Source: Cyanobacteria bacterium TGS_CYA1 (GTDB lineage: Bacteria; Cyanobacteriota; Vampirovibrionia; Obscuribacterales; Obscuribacteraceae). Taken from it: DNA of 64,000 bases. Of this stretch, positions 1 through 8,739 are shown one piece after another (the first letter of the stretch is position 1; every line of letters begins with the position of its first letter). A model generated the notes under the pieces. The model was not told the DNA's origin. It ran no database searches and worked only from the letters and a program-made list of their open reading frames with translations. The position numbers and the translations under genes are program-made. The DNA lies in NCBI GenBank assembly GCA_026129135.1, contig JAHCIQ010000002.1, forward strand, positions 620,001-684,000, read 5' to 3'.

Positions 1-468
1 TATTTGGGTCAGCTATGTTCGGGCAAAGACAGTCGCAATATAGATGGAATGGACCCTCGCTTGAACGAACATGTCAATTTTGCCCTGGCAGAATTGCATC
101 AAAGCCCGCTCGAGCTGTCAGGCAACATGGTCACTCACCAGCTCAAATTGCCCGACCGACAATGTCGAATCGCAGACATGTCTCAGCGAGTACAGGACAT
201 TATCACTATTCTCGTGACCGCTCTTTGGGCTCACGAAAGCAGAGCGGTAAACCCCATCATGGTCGATGCAGCAGATATACTTTGCCAGGATTTGACCCGC
301 AAACTGACCGGTACCAGACCATCGGATGCTTATTTCAAAGCTTGCTCGAAACTTGCTGACAAAGTAATTGCTGGCGAATTCAAAGATCTGGAAGATATCG
401 AACGGGCTGACATTATTTTCCCATATGCAAAAACCCAAGAAAAGGAACTGGCCAAGTCTGTGGTCTAA
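1..468 (+). CDS. C-terminal fragment of an unassigned protein (possibly acyl-CoA dehydrogenase-like)
   Basis: The reading frame is open at the left edge and ends in TAA at 466-468, so only the last ~155 residues are visible. The visible part is mostly helical and soluble, with no signal peptide or membrane segment. The end (around 'LTGTRPSDAYF' and the final 'ADIIFPYAK') resembles the helical C-terminal region of some acyl-CoA dehydrogenase-type proteins, but the catalytic part is outside the window and I cannot confirm the family. The TTG at position 4 is an in-frame codon rather than a convincing start. The next gene begins 74 bases downstream. Confidence 0.6.
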   Translation, partial: YLGQLCSGKDSRNIDGMDPRLNEHVNFALAELHQSPLELSGNMVTHQLKLPDRQCRIADMSQRVQDIITILVTALWAHESRAVNPIMVDAADILCQDLTRKLTGTRPSDAYFKACSKLADKVIAGEFKDLEDIERADIIFPYAKTQEKELAKSVV

Positions 469-542
469 AAAAGACTTGCCAAGGGGCGGGGCGAGTGCTA
501 GTATTAGAAACCTCTTACTATTGCACTTAAGACAAGCACCTG

Positions 543-2855
543 ATGAGCAATCCGATTGAATTGGTAGAAGACGGTGGGGAAGACCCAAAACCCAAGTCTG
601 TGGATCCAAAAATCTGGAACACAGAAGCTCCTCAATTACACACTACTACTGCCAGGAAAGACTTTAGTGTGGTCACCGGTAACGAACTGGTTGTGTCTTC
701 GGCTTTTAAGGATAAAGAAGGCACGCCTAAAGTTGCAACTTCATTCCAGCCGAAAAACGAATCCTCTCCTCCTGAAGGACTTGCCAAAGCGAAGACTCAG
801 CAGAAAGAAGTCGATTTAAAACCGGCCCCAGACTATACGGTTACTACATCAACGGCAAAACCGGCAACTGATTTAAAAGCACCATCTTATATTCACGGCG
901 AAGGAAGCTCAATTCCACTTAAATCGACGTCTCAACAGTCATTTGAAAGTGCTTCTGAGATTTCTAAAACAATAAAGGATGTCTCGCCTCGTATCGAAAG
1001 TCCAGCTCTAGCATCGGACCTCGTCTCTAAACAATTAACCCTGAACAATACACAGCGCTCTGTTCTTCCCACGGTCGATTTGATCGAGAGTCGCTCTCTG
1101 GAGCCTACCGTTTACAAACAGCCTCTGCTTCAGGCACGAGTCGAACATCAGGACATAAAAACTGATCCACGAATTGAAAAACCAATCCAAGTTCAAAGCC
1201 AAGTGCAAGAAAGTGAAAGAACAGCACCTAGATTGCTCAGTCGCATGCAAGATGTTGTTCAAAACGTGCACAATCAGCCAGACTTACAGATTGTAGACAA
1301 AACCAACCCTCCTCAAAAGATAGAGGTTGCGTCGAATGCAATTATAGAAAGGCATGAAGATAATTCTTTATCTATAAAAAGCGCTCAAAGCGAAAGACCA
1401 GTATCAGCCCGCCTTGAATTAGCATTTGCAAACGCGAGCACTACAATCGCTCCTCTCGCCACCGATTCTACTCGACATATCTCAAATCCAATAAACAATA
1501 CATTTCTTGGATTCTCGCGTTTTGTCGAAATGAACAATATTGAAACAAGAACCGCCGACTTAGCACATAGACCAGTGGTCCCAATCACATTCAACATTCG
1601 CGCTCATGAAGTCATAGCGCGTACATTACCGCAAACATTGGTCGCACCAGAAGCCACTTCTTTGATTCGCTCGACTTATGTATCCAGTATCATCAAGTCA
1701 GTTTTAGCGGGACTGCAAAACAATTCAGGTTTGGTAAATTCAGATGCCCAGCCACTTATGAACGGTCCAAGGATCAATCTGGATGCGCACAGTATTATCA
1801 AAGCCAATTTCAATCCAGCCACACATGGCACCACAGGCAATGGCGCTCTGGTTCGAGGTGATTTTACCGTTAGAGATTTCAGACCGCTTTCTGCCAATAT
1901 CTCCAGCATGCCTTCCGATTTGCGCACTGATATTAGAGGTCAATTGTCGGGAATCACACCTGTCGAATTCTCTTTTGGCAAACGCAAGAAAAAAGAATTA
2001 TTCCCAGGACGTCGCTTTGATAATACTAACGCACCATCCCGCTATATTTCGGGTCTAGAGCTTGGTCTCATCATTGCACTTGCTGGAATAGCCAAATTCG
2101 ATTCGACCGACCGAACCAACAGAAAAGTTTTCAATCAAACAGACACAAGCAAATTTAATAGTCTGGATGTATCGCATTTCGCAAACTCTATTTGCAAGTC
2201 TATCGAAAATAAGAAAGTGAGTAAACGTCTGCCTTCCTATAACTGGAATAACGAGTGGAAGTCACCAGGCAAAATCAAAGCCAAAAATTTGCTCGAAAAA
2301 ATCAAAAAAGAGCGCAAAGATTTGAAGTCCGAAGATTTGGAAAAATTGCAATCAAGCTCCAATGCCGAAGAAATGATGAGCAGACTTGCAAAAATGATAA
2401 AACAAGACCAGAAATCTCTCGATGCAAAACACATGCTTTCAAGTTTCAGCAGTCGTCTTCAAGACAAATTGAAACTGAATCAAAACAATAGCAAACCAGC
2501 ACAATCTATTTCCAATTACAGACCGCTCTGGCAAGTGCTTGAAAATGACAGTCTCACAAATTTAGCCGAGCAAATTTATCAAGATTCAGATGTGGCCTGG
2601 TTGATTGCCGATATGAATTTAAGCCGAGTGCGCGAAACATGGATGAATAATAAGCGTGTAATTCAAATGCAAAGCCGCCAACAAATCGAATTGCCCATTC
2701 AAGAAGATATAAATTTGTTCAAACAAAATAAAAATCCGGCTCATTGCGCTGAAAATCTAATTACAGTGGTAATTGAAAATCAGTTGGATAAAGACCATTT
2801 GAACAGTCAATTGCAAGCTTTGCAAATCAATCGCAAAGCTATTGGTTCTACCTGA
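543..2855 (+). CDS. Large, mostly disordered protein with LysM-like C-terminus
   Basis: A 770-residue protein I do not recognise as a whole. Residues 1 to ~480 are rich in Ser, Thr, Pro, Lys and Gln with no regular fold visible, typical of a disordered region. A short hydrophobic stretch lies near residue 505 ('LGLIIALAGIAKF'), too weak to be a sure membrane segment. Residues ~560-650 are charged and helical. Residues ~655-715 have the spacing of a LysM or LysM-like module ('LWQVLENDSLTNLAEQIYQD', then a W/N-containing second half), which in known families binds glycan. There is no N-terminal signal peptide. A two-component pair follows 17 bases downstream, so co-transcription is likely. No strong Shine-Dalgarno precedes the ATG. 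Confidence 0.75.
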   Translation: MSNPIELVEDGGEDPKPKSVDPKIWNTEAPQLHTTTARKDFSVVTGNELVVSSAFKDKEGTPKVATSFQPKNESSPPEGLAKAKTQQKEVDLKPAPDYTVTTSTAKPATDLKAPSYIHGEGSSIPLKSTSQQSFESASEISKTIKDVSPRIESPALASDLVSKQLTLNNTQRSVLPTVDLIESRSLEPTVYKQPLLQARVEHQDIKTDPRIEKPIQVQSQVQESERTAPRLLSRMQDVVQNVHNQPDLQIVDKTNPPQKIEVASNAIIERHEDNSLSIKSAQSERPVSARLELAFANASTTIAPLATDSTRHISNPINNTFLGFSRFVEMNNIETRTADLAHRPVVPITFNIRAHEVIARTLPQTLVAPEATSLIRSTYVSSIIKSVLAGLQNNSGLVNSDAQPLMNGPRINLDAHSIIKANFNPATHGTTGNGALVRGDFTVRDFRPLSANISSMPSDLRTDIRGQLSGITPVEFSFGKRKKKELFPGRRFDNTNAPSRYISGLELGLIIALAGIAKFDSTDRTNRKVFNQTDTSKFNSLDVSHFANSICKSIENKKVSKRLPSYNWNNEWKSPGKIKAKNLLEKIKKERKDLKSEDLEKLQSSSNAEEMMSRLAKMIKQDQKSLDAKHMLSSFSSRLQDKLKLNQNNSKPAQSISNYRPLWQVLENDSLTNLAEQIYQDSDVAWLIADMNLSRVRETWMNNKRVIQMQSRQQIELPIQEDINLFKQNKNPAHCAENLITVVIENQLDKDHLNSQLQALQINRKAIGST

Positions 2856-2872
2856 GCTTAATCGAGCAGCCC

Positions 2873-4012
2873 TTGAATATTTCATCCAAAAATATGCGAT
2901 TTTTAGGTGTTGCAACCTTTTTCGCTCTGGGACTTTCATTGTTTATCTTGAGCGATCGTTTGTCCTTCGACTTGAAAATTTGGCAAGATTTGAGCAAACC
3001 TCTTTCTGAAAATTTCTCTTTTTTGAACACTAGCCTGCAAAAACCCGAATTGAAAAATCCCCTGGCCGAGATATCGGCTCTTGGCATTGGCATGTTAGTC
3101 CTAGCCTTTGCTGGAATCAATGCAGGTTACACACAACCTCTTGCAGGGCGAGTGGTCAATACCTTTCAGCTTCTATTGCTAGGATTTCTTTATCAAGCTC
3201 TGCTTTTCAATTTCTTCAGTATTCAACCAAGATTCCTTACCTTCAGTCTCATACTTTTAGCTTCCATTTTCACTGGTTCGTTTTTGAAAAAACGCGAGCG
3301 AGAAATTAAAGAAATCGAACAAGTTACGACTAAAGCCGACCTGCTTACCCGAGATCTCCAGGAATCACGTCTTGTCATGGTCAAACAAGATGAAGAGGAC
3401 CGAAGGCTTCTGGCTGCAGACCTGCATGATCAAGTTTTAAACGATATGAGAGTTACACTGGCACGTTTTGAAGAATATGCAGACTCTCAAGGCACAGCAG
3501 GCGAGGAAGCCAAAAATCTAATAATCGCTCAAATGAAAACGAGCATGACCGACATAAGAGAAATCATGGACGACTTGTGCCCGGTGATTCTCTCTGAATT
3601 TGGACTTTGCGCTGCCATTGAAGAGCGCCTGGACAAAGCTGCCAAACAATTCAAATTGAAAGTACGCTTTCGAAGCGACGTGCAGGAAAGCGACCTTGCA
3701 AAATTTTCTATCGTCGAACAACAACTTATATATAGATTAGTGCAGGAGTCAATTACTAACGTCTGCAAGCATGCCAAAGCTAGTACGGTCAAAATAAATG
3801 TATCTAAGCAACAGTCAACGTATATATTCCGCACCACAGATGATGGCATAGGAGTAGACCTGTCCAAAATGTCCGATTCATCGCGGGGAACCATGTATAT
3901 GAGATTACGCGCATCTTTGATTGGAGCCACGATTTCTTTTGAAAAACCAGACCAGGCGTCTGGATTTGCCAGCGGAACGTCTTTTGTACTTAGCGTTCCC
4001 GAGCCTGTTTGA
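2873..4012 (+). CDS. Sensor histidine kinase, NarL/HisKA_3 type
   Basis: A membrane histidine kinase of 379 residues. The N-terminal ~140 residues carry four hydrophobic segments (about 9-26, 68-84, 98-116 and 120-136) with no recognisable sensor fold. A charged coiled-coil linker follows. The HisKA_3 dimerisation helix has the phospho-acceptor His185 in 'AADLHDQVLND'. The HATPase_c domain has an N-box ('QESITNVCKHAKA') and a G1 box ('TDDGIGVD'). This family passes phosphate to LuxR/NarL-type regulators, and such a regulator lies 26 bases downstream, so the two form a cognate pair. The start used is TTG at 2873; ATG at 2894 (residue 8) is an alternative, and neither has a clear ribosome site. 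Confidence 0.9.
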   Translation: MNISSKNMRFLGVATFFALGLSLFILSDRLSFDLKIWQDLSKPLSENFSFLNTSLQKPELKNPLAEISALGIGMLVLAFAGINAGYTQPLAGRVVNTFQLLLLGFLYQALLFNFFSIQPRFLTFSLILLASIFTGSFLKKREREIKEIEQVTTKADLLTRDLQESRLVMVKQDEEDRRLLAADLHDQVLNDMRVTLARFEEYADSQGTAGEEAKNLIIAQMKTSMTDIREIMDDLCPVILSEFGLCAAIEERLDKAAKQFKLKVRFRSDVQESDLAKFSIVEQQLIYRLVQESITNVCKHAKASTVKINVSKQQSTYIFRTTDDGIGVDLSKMSDSSRGTMYMRLRASLIGATISFEKPDQASGFASGTSFVLSVPEPV

Positions 4013-4038
4013 TTTGCTAAATTTGCTAGACTTGTTGT

Positions 4039-4791
4039 ATGCACAAAATCCTTGTAGTCGAAGATTTAGAGCCGCTAAGAAACCACATGCGCACCGTCTT
4101 GCAACAGACTCTTGGTGAAGTGGAAATAATTGAAGCAATCAATGGCACTAAGGGGCTTGAAGAATTCGAGCGCACGAAGCCAGACATGATTATTCTGGAT
4201 ATCGTCATGCCTGAGATGACCGGCACCAAACTTGCCAAACAAATCTGGAGCAAATATCCCAACACCAAAATATTATTCTGGTCACAGTTTCATCAAGAGT
4301 CCTATGTTCGCGAAATCGGCAAAATGGTTCCCGATGAAGCTATTCATGGATATGCCTTGAAAACTGAAAGCGAAGAGAAACTAGCTCATGCAATCAAATC
4401 GGTTTTGATTCTGGACAATCCTTATATAGACCCTCTGGTTCGGTCCATTCAACATTCGGTCAAACATAAAGATAGTCTTATAACCCCTGATGAATACTCG
4501 ATTTTAGTATCTCTGGTACTTGGTTTGACCGACAAAGCAATTGCAGACAGAGAACATATATCGGTACGAGGCGTCCAGAATAGAATTTCTTCGCTATCTC
4601 AAAAATTGGTCAAGAATCTAGATTCGCATAGCAAAGAATCTGCCGGAATGGAAGTGTTGAATACCAGAGCAAGAATTATTCTGGAAGCTTTCAGACAAAG
4701 ATATATAGATGTAGATGAAATTGCCGAACTCGAAACTGAAATGATTGGCTGGATGTCTCGCCGCTATAACTTCGACTGGCCAGAAGCATAG
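4039..4791 (+). CDS. Response regulator, REC plus LuxR-type DNA-binding domain
   Basis: A 250-residue regulator. The N-terminal receiver domain has the acidic pair E8/D9, the phospho-acceptor Asp54 in 'MIILDIVMPEM', and a hydrophobic 'KILFWSQF' strand. Residues ~150-205 look like a LuxR/NarL helix-turn-helix ('TPDEYSILVSLVLGLTDKAI', then 'ISVRGVQNRISSL'), somewhat divergent. A further ~45 residues after the HTH are unusual for the family. It is encoded 26 bases behind the HisKA_3 kinase and is presumed to be its target. The ligand and regulon cannot be seen from the sequence. Confidence 0.9.
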   Translation: MHKILVVEDLEPLRNHMRTVLQQTLGEVEIIEAINGTKGLEEFERTKPDMIILDIVMPEMTGTKLAKQIWSKYPNTKILFWSQFHQESYVREIGKMVPDEAIHGYALKTESEEKLAHAIKSVLILDNPYIDPLVRSIQHSVKHKDSLITPDEYSILVSLVLGLTDKAIADREHISVRGVQNRISSLSQKLVKNLDSHSKESAGMEVLNTRARIILEAFRQRYIDVDEIAELETEMIGWMSRRYNFDWPEA

Positions 4792-4903
4792 TAATTTGAT
4801 TCTTTGCGTAAATCCGCAAGCGATCTGCGTAAGCGCTTGTATCTTTGCTTCGCCCCCAGATTCATAATGATTTTGTTAATAAATGGTGGTGGAGGTCTGT
4901 TTT

Positions 4904-6037
4904 ATGAATGACCAGTCGAATGCAAGTTTGAAATTAGGCAGTCTTCTCATCACTTGTGAGTTTGCGAGCGCAAACCAAATAGAACATGGTGCGCAATTTG
5001 CCAAAATTGCTGGAATCCCACTTGGGAAGGCGCTCTGTTTTTTAGAAATTATAAAACCACAAATTCTAGAAGATGTGCTGGAGGCGCAAGGATTTTCTCT
5101 TGCATCGAAACTAAGTCATGACGAAGCAATTTTCGCTTTAAAAACAGCTGAAAAATTTCAATTGCGCTTTGCCCAAGCCATCGAAATCTGCTACCTGAGC
5201 CCACACGATAAATTTGCGACAAGAGTAGGCAATTTGCTCAAAATGCAAGGATTCTCGAATTCAAAAATAAATATGGCTTTGAGAATTGCTCGCAAATCCG
5301 GTAAACAAATTGGTCAAGTTGCAATTCAATTAGGGATTATTTCAAACGAACGTCTGGACCATACTTTGAAAATTCAAAGGACTATTAGATCCTTGAACGA
5401 ACAACTTTTAGAACCCTGGTCCGGTCATCGAAATTCTATTTGTCGTATTGGCGAATTGCTGACTAAATCAGGTTGTATAGATCAAAAAAGTCTCGAACAA
5501 GCGCTTGACGAGAAAGATTTTGCAAGTCAAAAGGTAGGAACATATTTACTTGCTCAAAACTTGATCAATGATTCACTTTTGCACATGGCTTTAAGTTTGC
5601 AAAATCTGGTAAGAGGCAATCACTTCAAAATGCAATCCGCCATTTCTTCTTTGAGAACATTTTCTCAAGAGCAATCGCAAATGACTATTGGTCAGTTTCT
5701 TACCATATGTCAGTACTATGATTTCAATGACGAAGAAAAATTGATCTCGATGCTCGATCAAAATTCAAGCCTGTATAAAGAAATTTTGAAAGCTTTAACA
5801 ACTAGCGAAATGGCGGAATACTGCGATTCTGGGATGCTTTTAAAATTAGCCGCCCGCAATCAAGATGTGATGCGCCTATTGCTCCATCTGCTTCGCCCTG
5901 AAGAGCAAAGCTTAATTGATTCAGCCATAGTTTTTTATTCGCTTGCAAAAGACAACAAAATGACAATGAGTCAAGCTTTGACTAATTGTTTGATTCGCAA
6001 AAGTCAAGCTCCAAAACAAGATTTGAGCGCTGCTTGA
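4904..6037 (+). CDS. Protein of tandem MshEN-like repeats, no ATPase domain
   Basis: A cytoplasmic protein of 377 residues from the ATG at 4904. I chose this start because GGAGG at 4891-4895 sits 8 bases before it; an upstream in-frame codon at 4883 has no such site. At least three units share the pattern 'LG.LL...G.I....L..AL..Q' (for example 'LGSLLITCEF', 'VGNLLKMQGF', 'IGELLTKSGCIDQ'). This pattern resembles the MshEN/GspE N-terminal domain, which in type II secretion and pilus ATPases forms contacts and in some members binds c-di-GMP. No Walker motifs follow, so it is a stand-alone adaptor-like protein. Assignment to MshEN is my inference. Its stop lies 1 base from the stop of the convergent xth gene. 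Confidence 0.75.
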   Translation: MNDQSNASLKLGSLLITCEFASANQIEHGAQFAKIAGIPLGKALCFLEIIKPQILEDVLEAQGFSLASKLSHDEAIFALKTAEKFQLRFAQAIEICYLSPHDKFATRVGNLLKMQGFSNSKINMALRIARKSGKQIGQVAIQLGIISNERLDHTLKIQRTIRSLNEQLLEPWSGHRNSICRIGELLTKSGCIDQKSLEQALDEKDFASQKVGTYLLAQNLINDSLLHMALSLQNLVRGNHFKMQSAISSLRTFSQEQSQMTIGQFLTICQYYDFNDEEKLISMLDQNSSLYKEILKALTTSEMAEYCDSGMLLKLAARNQDVMRLLLHLLRPEEQSLIDSAIVFYSLAKDNKMTMSQALTNCLIRKSQAPKQDLSAA

Positions 6038-6038
6038 C

Positions 6039-6857
6039 TTAAACAATTTCAAGGGAAGCTAAGACTGGAGCGTGGTCCGAAGGGCGCTCCAGTTTTCGCA
6101 TGTATTTATCAATTCTGGCTGCCACACATCTGGATTCTAGACTTTTCGATATCCATATATGATCTATTCGAAGTCCCATTTTCTTTTGAAAAGCTAGCAT
6201 TCTATAGTCCCACCAACTATAGTGACCGCCTTCTTTCTCAAACATTCTAAAAGCGTCAGTGAGTCCATGCCCCCATTTGCACACATTGTCGAGAGCCTGA
6301 CGCTCAGCCTCGCTTGTTAGCACTTGACCGGCCCAAGCCACAGGATCATATACATCTATATCGTATGGAGCGATATTGAAATCGCCAAGAATAATGACAT
6401 TGTCCTCAGGAGAAAAATTCTCGTCCAGGTATTTGCGCAAGGCACGAAGCCAGGCTAACTTGTAATCGTATTTGCTAGAACCCACTTCAGAGCCGTTGGG
6501 AACATATACATTGATGATATTGAGACCCATACTATTCACACGCAAAAAGCGTGCTTGATGATTTTCAATACCTTCAGAGACTTCAAGATGGGCGAATTTA
6601 GTGGCTCCCGTCTCAAAACTATCTACTTTCCGTTTCGTAAGAACGGCCACACCGTTGTATGTTTTTTGTCCAAAAAATATACATTCGTAACCTAAGTTTG
6701 CAAAACTTTCGGCTGGAAATGCCGAGTCTATAGTTTTGGTTTCTTGAAGTGCCGCAAAATCAGGCCGGGCTTCTTCTAACCACTTCAAAAGGTGATCATG
6801 CCTGGCTTTTATCGAATTCACATTCCAAGTTGCAATCGATAAAGTAGACGAACTCAT
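6039..6857 (-). CDS. xth: Exodeoxyribonuclease III (AP endonuclease)
   Basis: A 272-residue member of the exonuclease III/AP endonuclease family that cuts DNA at abasic sites and trims 3' ends in base-excision repair. Motifs in order: 'ATWNVNSIKAR' at the N-terminus, 'LQETK' with the metal-binding Glu, 'NVYVPNG', 'ILGDFNIAP' with the Asp/Asn pair, and the terminal 'PSDHAPV' with the catalytic Asp-His. The length is normal. GAGGG lies ~9 bases before the ATG on the minus strand. It converges on the MshEN-like gene and starts a 588-base gene-free region. Confidence 0.95.
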   Translation of the reverse strand: MSSSTLSIATWNVNSIKARHDHLLKWLEEARPDFAALQETKTIDSAFPAESFANLGYECIFFGQKTYNGVAVLTKRKVDSFETGATKFAHLEVSEGIENHQARFLRVNSMGLNIINVYVPNGSEVGSSKYDYKLAWLRALRKYLDENFSPEDNVIILGDFNIAPYDIDVYDPVAWAGQVLTSEAERQALDNVCKWGHGLTDAFRMFEKEGGHYSWWDYRMLAFQKKMGLRIDHIWISKSLESRCVAARIDKYMRKLERPSDHAPVLASLEIV

Positions 6858-7445
6858 AACAATAATCCCTCAAAACGCAAATGATGAACAAATCGTTAGT
6901 ATCACTAATGGTATCACGATAGATGCTCGCATTTTTGCTTTGGCTAGCTGTTTTTTAAATTGCGAATACAGAGCTTTTCGATTTCATACACCTAAAGACC
7001 GCAAAGGCAAGCCAATTTTCTCTTTATAGCGATTGAGGTCGATCTACGAAGAAGCGCGTAGATAGCCGCCTAGCACAATTTTTTGTAAATGCAAGTATCG
7101 AATCAAAAAGATATATGTCCCTGGATATCCCATCGTGTATATAAAAGTCGTATTTGTAACCGGCATCAACTGGAGATCCCTGTGCTATCAGTCTTTTCGA
7201 TTTTACGAAAAATCATTTATCGAACTAGTTTCTAAAATGGGCATTTATGCGCCTTCCAGACCTTTACGATATTCATTGATGTGTGTAAAGTAAATAGCTG
7301 TTGAGGGTGGTTGATTTATTCGAATGCCACCAAGTCAGCGGTTAGTCTTTATTAAGAACCGTGAAAGTTTCGGATCGCATAAAAAAGACGTTGTCTTCCT
7401 GCGTCCTCGTCTCACTGCGCTTATTTTTTTTCCAAGGAGATGCCC
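6858..7445. other. Gene-free region upstream of the ribbon-helix-helix gene
   Basis: About 588 bases with no credible gene. It is A+T-rich and holds small inverted repeats: ATCTACG/CGTAGAT at 7042-7048/7057-7063 (7-bp stem, 8-base loop) and TTTTCG/CGAAAA at 7194-7199/7206-7211. It must contain the promoter of xth (minus strand) and probably that of the plus-strand gene at 7446. I find no recognisable riboswitch core, tRNA or repeat family. The distance suggests a long 5' leader or a small RNA, but nothing in the sequence proves either. Confidence 0.5.
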
Positions 7446-7652
7446 ATGCCCAAGAAAGTCCTCATCGCTCTTCCCCCAGCAATGCTCGAGCAAGTCGATT
7501 TCATCGCCAAATGCGAACACAGAACCCGCTCTGATTTAATAAGAGAAGCTCTTCGTCGCTATCTCGACAATTTCAGACGCGCTCAAGGTGCACAAATTTC
7601 GGTTTCGTCCATCGAAGTGCCCGAAAAAACATACGTTCCAACAATCTCTTAA
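7446..7652 (+). CDS. Ribbon-helix-helix (CopG-like) protein
   Basis: A 68-residue protein. 'KKVLIALPPAMLEQVDFIA' forms a beta-strand and first helix, and 'TRSDLIREALRRYLDNF' is the classic second helix of ribbon-helix-helix DNA-binding proteins. Such proteins act as dimeric repressors, often of their own gene or of a toxin partner. No toxin gene is adjacent: the next gene (7758) is unknown and separated by a strong terminator, so a stand-alone regulator is more likely than an antitoxin. The start is ATG 7446, 6 bases after AGGAG (7435-7439); the ATG at 7440 overlaps that site. Confidence 0.85.
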   Translation: MPKKVLIALPPAMLEQVDFIAKCEHRTRSDLIREALRRYLDNFRRAQGAQISVSSIEVPEKTYVPTIS

Positions 7653-7693
7653 GCTTTACTTTTTAAGAAACGGTTTTTCCAGAACGACAAAAG

Positions 7694-7734
7694 AGAAAAG
7701 ATCTTCTACCAAGAAGATCTTTTCTTTTATTTTT
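7694..7734 (+). terminator. Rho-independent terminator after the RHH gene
   Basis: A perfect 12-bp inverted repeat (7694-7705 with 7714-7725, 8-base loop) is followed by a T-rich tract through 7734. It lies 41 bases after the RHH stop codon. The stem is A+T-rich but long. Confidence 0.85.
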
Positions 7735-7745
7735 GACTTTGCTAG

Positions 7746-7751
7746 TAGAAT
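7746..7751 (+). promoter_or_regulatory. Candidate -10 box (TAGAAT) 6 bases before a start codon
   Basis: TAGAAT at 7746-7751 ends 6 bases before the ATG at 7758 and follows directly behind a terminator, so the downstream gene needs its own promoter here. If used, transcription would begin at or next to the ATG (leaderless). No convincing -35 hexamer is seen at normal spacing. Confidence 0.4.
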
Positions 7752-7757
7752 AGCCGC

Positions 7758-8228
7758 ATGCCACAAGAGCCAGACAAATCAAAAATAGAAAGCGAAGATA
7801 TTGACATTGAAAGCATTCTTTGTGAATGCCTATCTTCTTTGAGCAATAACCTATTTGTCATCGCTCAAATAGCAGGCAAACTTGCAAGCAAAAGAACAAC
7901 GCTTGAAGAGCGCATGATTCGAAATACTCTTCATCAACTTGGTTCGACAATAGGAATGTCCGTAACGTCGTTTCACCAGAACTGGCTCGACGACCCAGGC
8001 TTGAAAGCAGTATTGATATCTGGATCGGTTGAAAATTTGAATGCCTTGCTTCAGTTGAGCAACGAAATCAACAAGGTCTTGCAAGAATTTTTGAAAATGG
8101 CAAATTACAACTTGAATTTTTTAGAGCAATACTATGAATACGATTTCAACGCTAAGCTCTTGTACGAATACAGATTCAACGAACGATTGCAAGAGCAGTT
8201 GAAACTTATTTCTCTTGGATCTTTCTAA
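7758..8228 (+). CDS. Hypothetical helical protein
   Basis: A 156-residue soluble protein that I do not recognise. It is almost wholly helical, acidic at the N-terminus, with long amphipathic stretches. The C-terminus is rich in Tyr, Phe, Asn and Glu ('LNFLEQYYEYDFNAKLLYEY'). No catalytic motif, signal peptide or membrane segment is visible. There is no Shine-Dalgarno; a TAGAAT box just upstream suggests leaderless translation. Its last 23 bases overlap the end of the convergent HEAT-repeat gene. Confidence 0.7.
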   Translation: MPQEPDKSKIESEDIDIESILCECLSSLSNNLFVIAQIAGKLASKRTTLEERMIRNTLHQLGSTIGMSVTSFHQNWLDDPGLKAVLISGSVENLNALLQLSNEINKVLQEFLKMANYNLNFLEQYYEYDFNAKLLYEYRFNERLQEQLKLISLGSF

Positions 8229-8739
8229 TTGCCTTTTGCGCTTTCAGTCTCAGCTGAGGATCCTTGCTCTCGCTTAGCTTATCGAGCGCCTGCAAGGCGA
8301 AATTGCTTCCCTGGGTGTTCTTAGGGGTTCGCAAAGACAATTTGCCCAGAGCCTTCGCTACCTCTCTTTGAACATCAATATCATGATCGTTTGCAAGAAT
8401 GGCGATTTTTTCAATCATTTCATCATCTGCCTGGCGCAGCGTCTCGAGACAGGAAACGGCTTCAAGTCGCACATACGGGTCAGAGTCTTCAAGTGCTCTA
8501 TAGATTTTTTGAATATGCGGTTTGATTTTTCCTGGCGAATCTTGAAACCAACGAAGTGCTGCCAATCTGACAAAAACACTTTCATGTCCCAGACATTTGG
8601 CAAATGTCTTGGCTGGCACTTTGCGAGCCCAATCGGGCAAACCCAATTTGAGTGCGCGCGGCTCGAAGCCAGGATAGTCGTGTTGCACTATCATGTCGTC
8701 GATTATTTGCACCAACTCTTCTAATAATTCAGTTTCCAT
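8206..8739 (-). CDS. HEAT-repeat protein
   Basis: A 177-residue protein of helical repeats. Units such as 'VFVRLAALRWFQDSPGKIKP', 'PYVRLEAVSCLETLRQADD' and 'IDVQREVAKALGKLSL' match HEAT/PBS-lyase-type repeats, with a further one at the C-terminus. These proteins are binding scaffolds; some bacterial members attach bilins or regulate phosphatases, but nothing here indicates that. The start codon overlaps the end of the upstream exported-protein gene by 11 bases, so the two are translationally coupled. Confidence 0.85.
   Translation of the reverse strand: METELLEELVQIIDDMIVQHDYPGFEPRALKLGLPDWARKVPAKTFAKCLGHESVFVRLAALRWFQDSPGKIKPHIQKIYRALEDSDPYVRLEAVSCLETLRQADDEMIEKIAILANDHDIDVQREVAKALGKLSLRTPKNTQGSNFALQALDKLSESKDPQLRLKAQKAIRKIQEK

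Noticed and set aside
6985..7070. Possible GEMM/c-di-GMP-like riboswitch before the RHH gene
   Set aside because: The fragments 'GACCGCAAAGGCAAGCC' and a 7-bp hairpin look superficially similar, but the conserved core and tetraloop-receptor pairing cannot be found.
7440..7787. Toxin-antitoxin pair formed by the RHH gene and the gene at 7758
   Set aside because: A strong terminator separates them, and the second protein shows no toxin motif.
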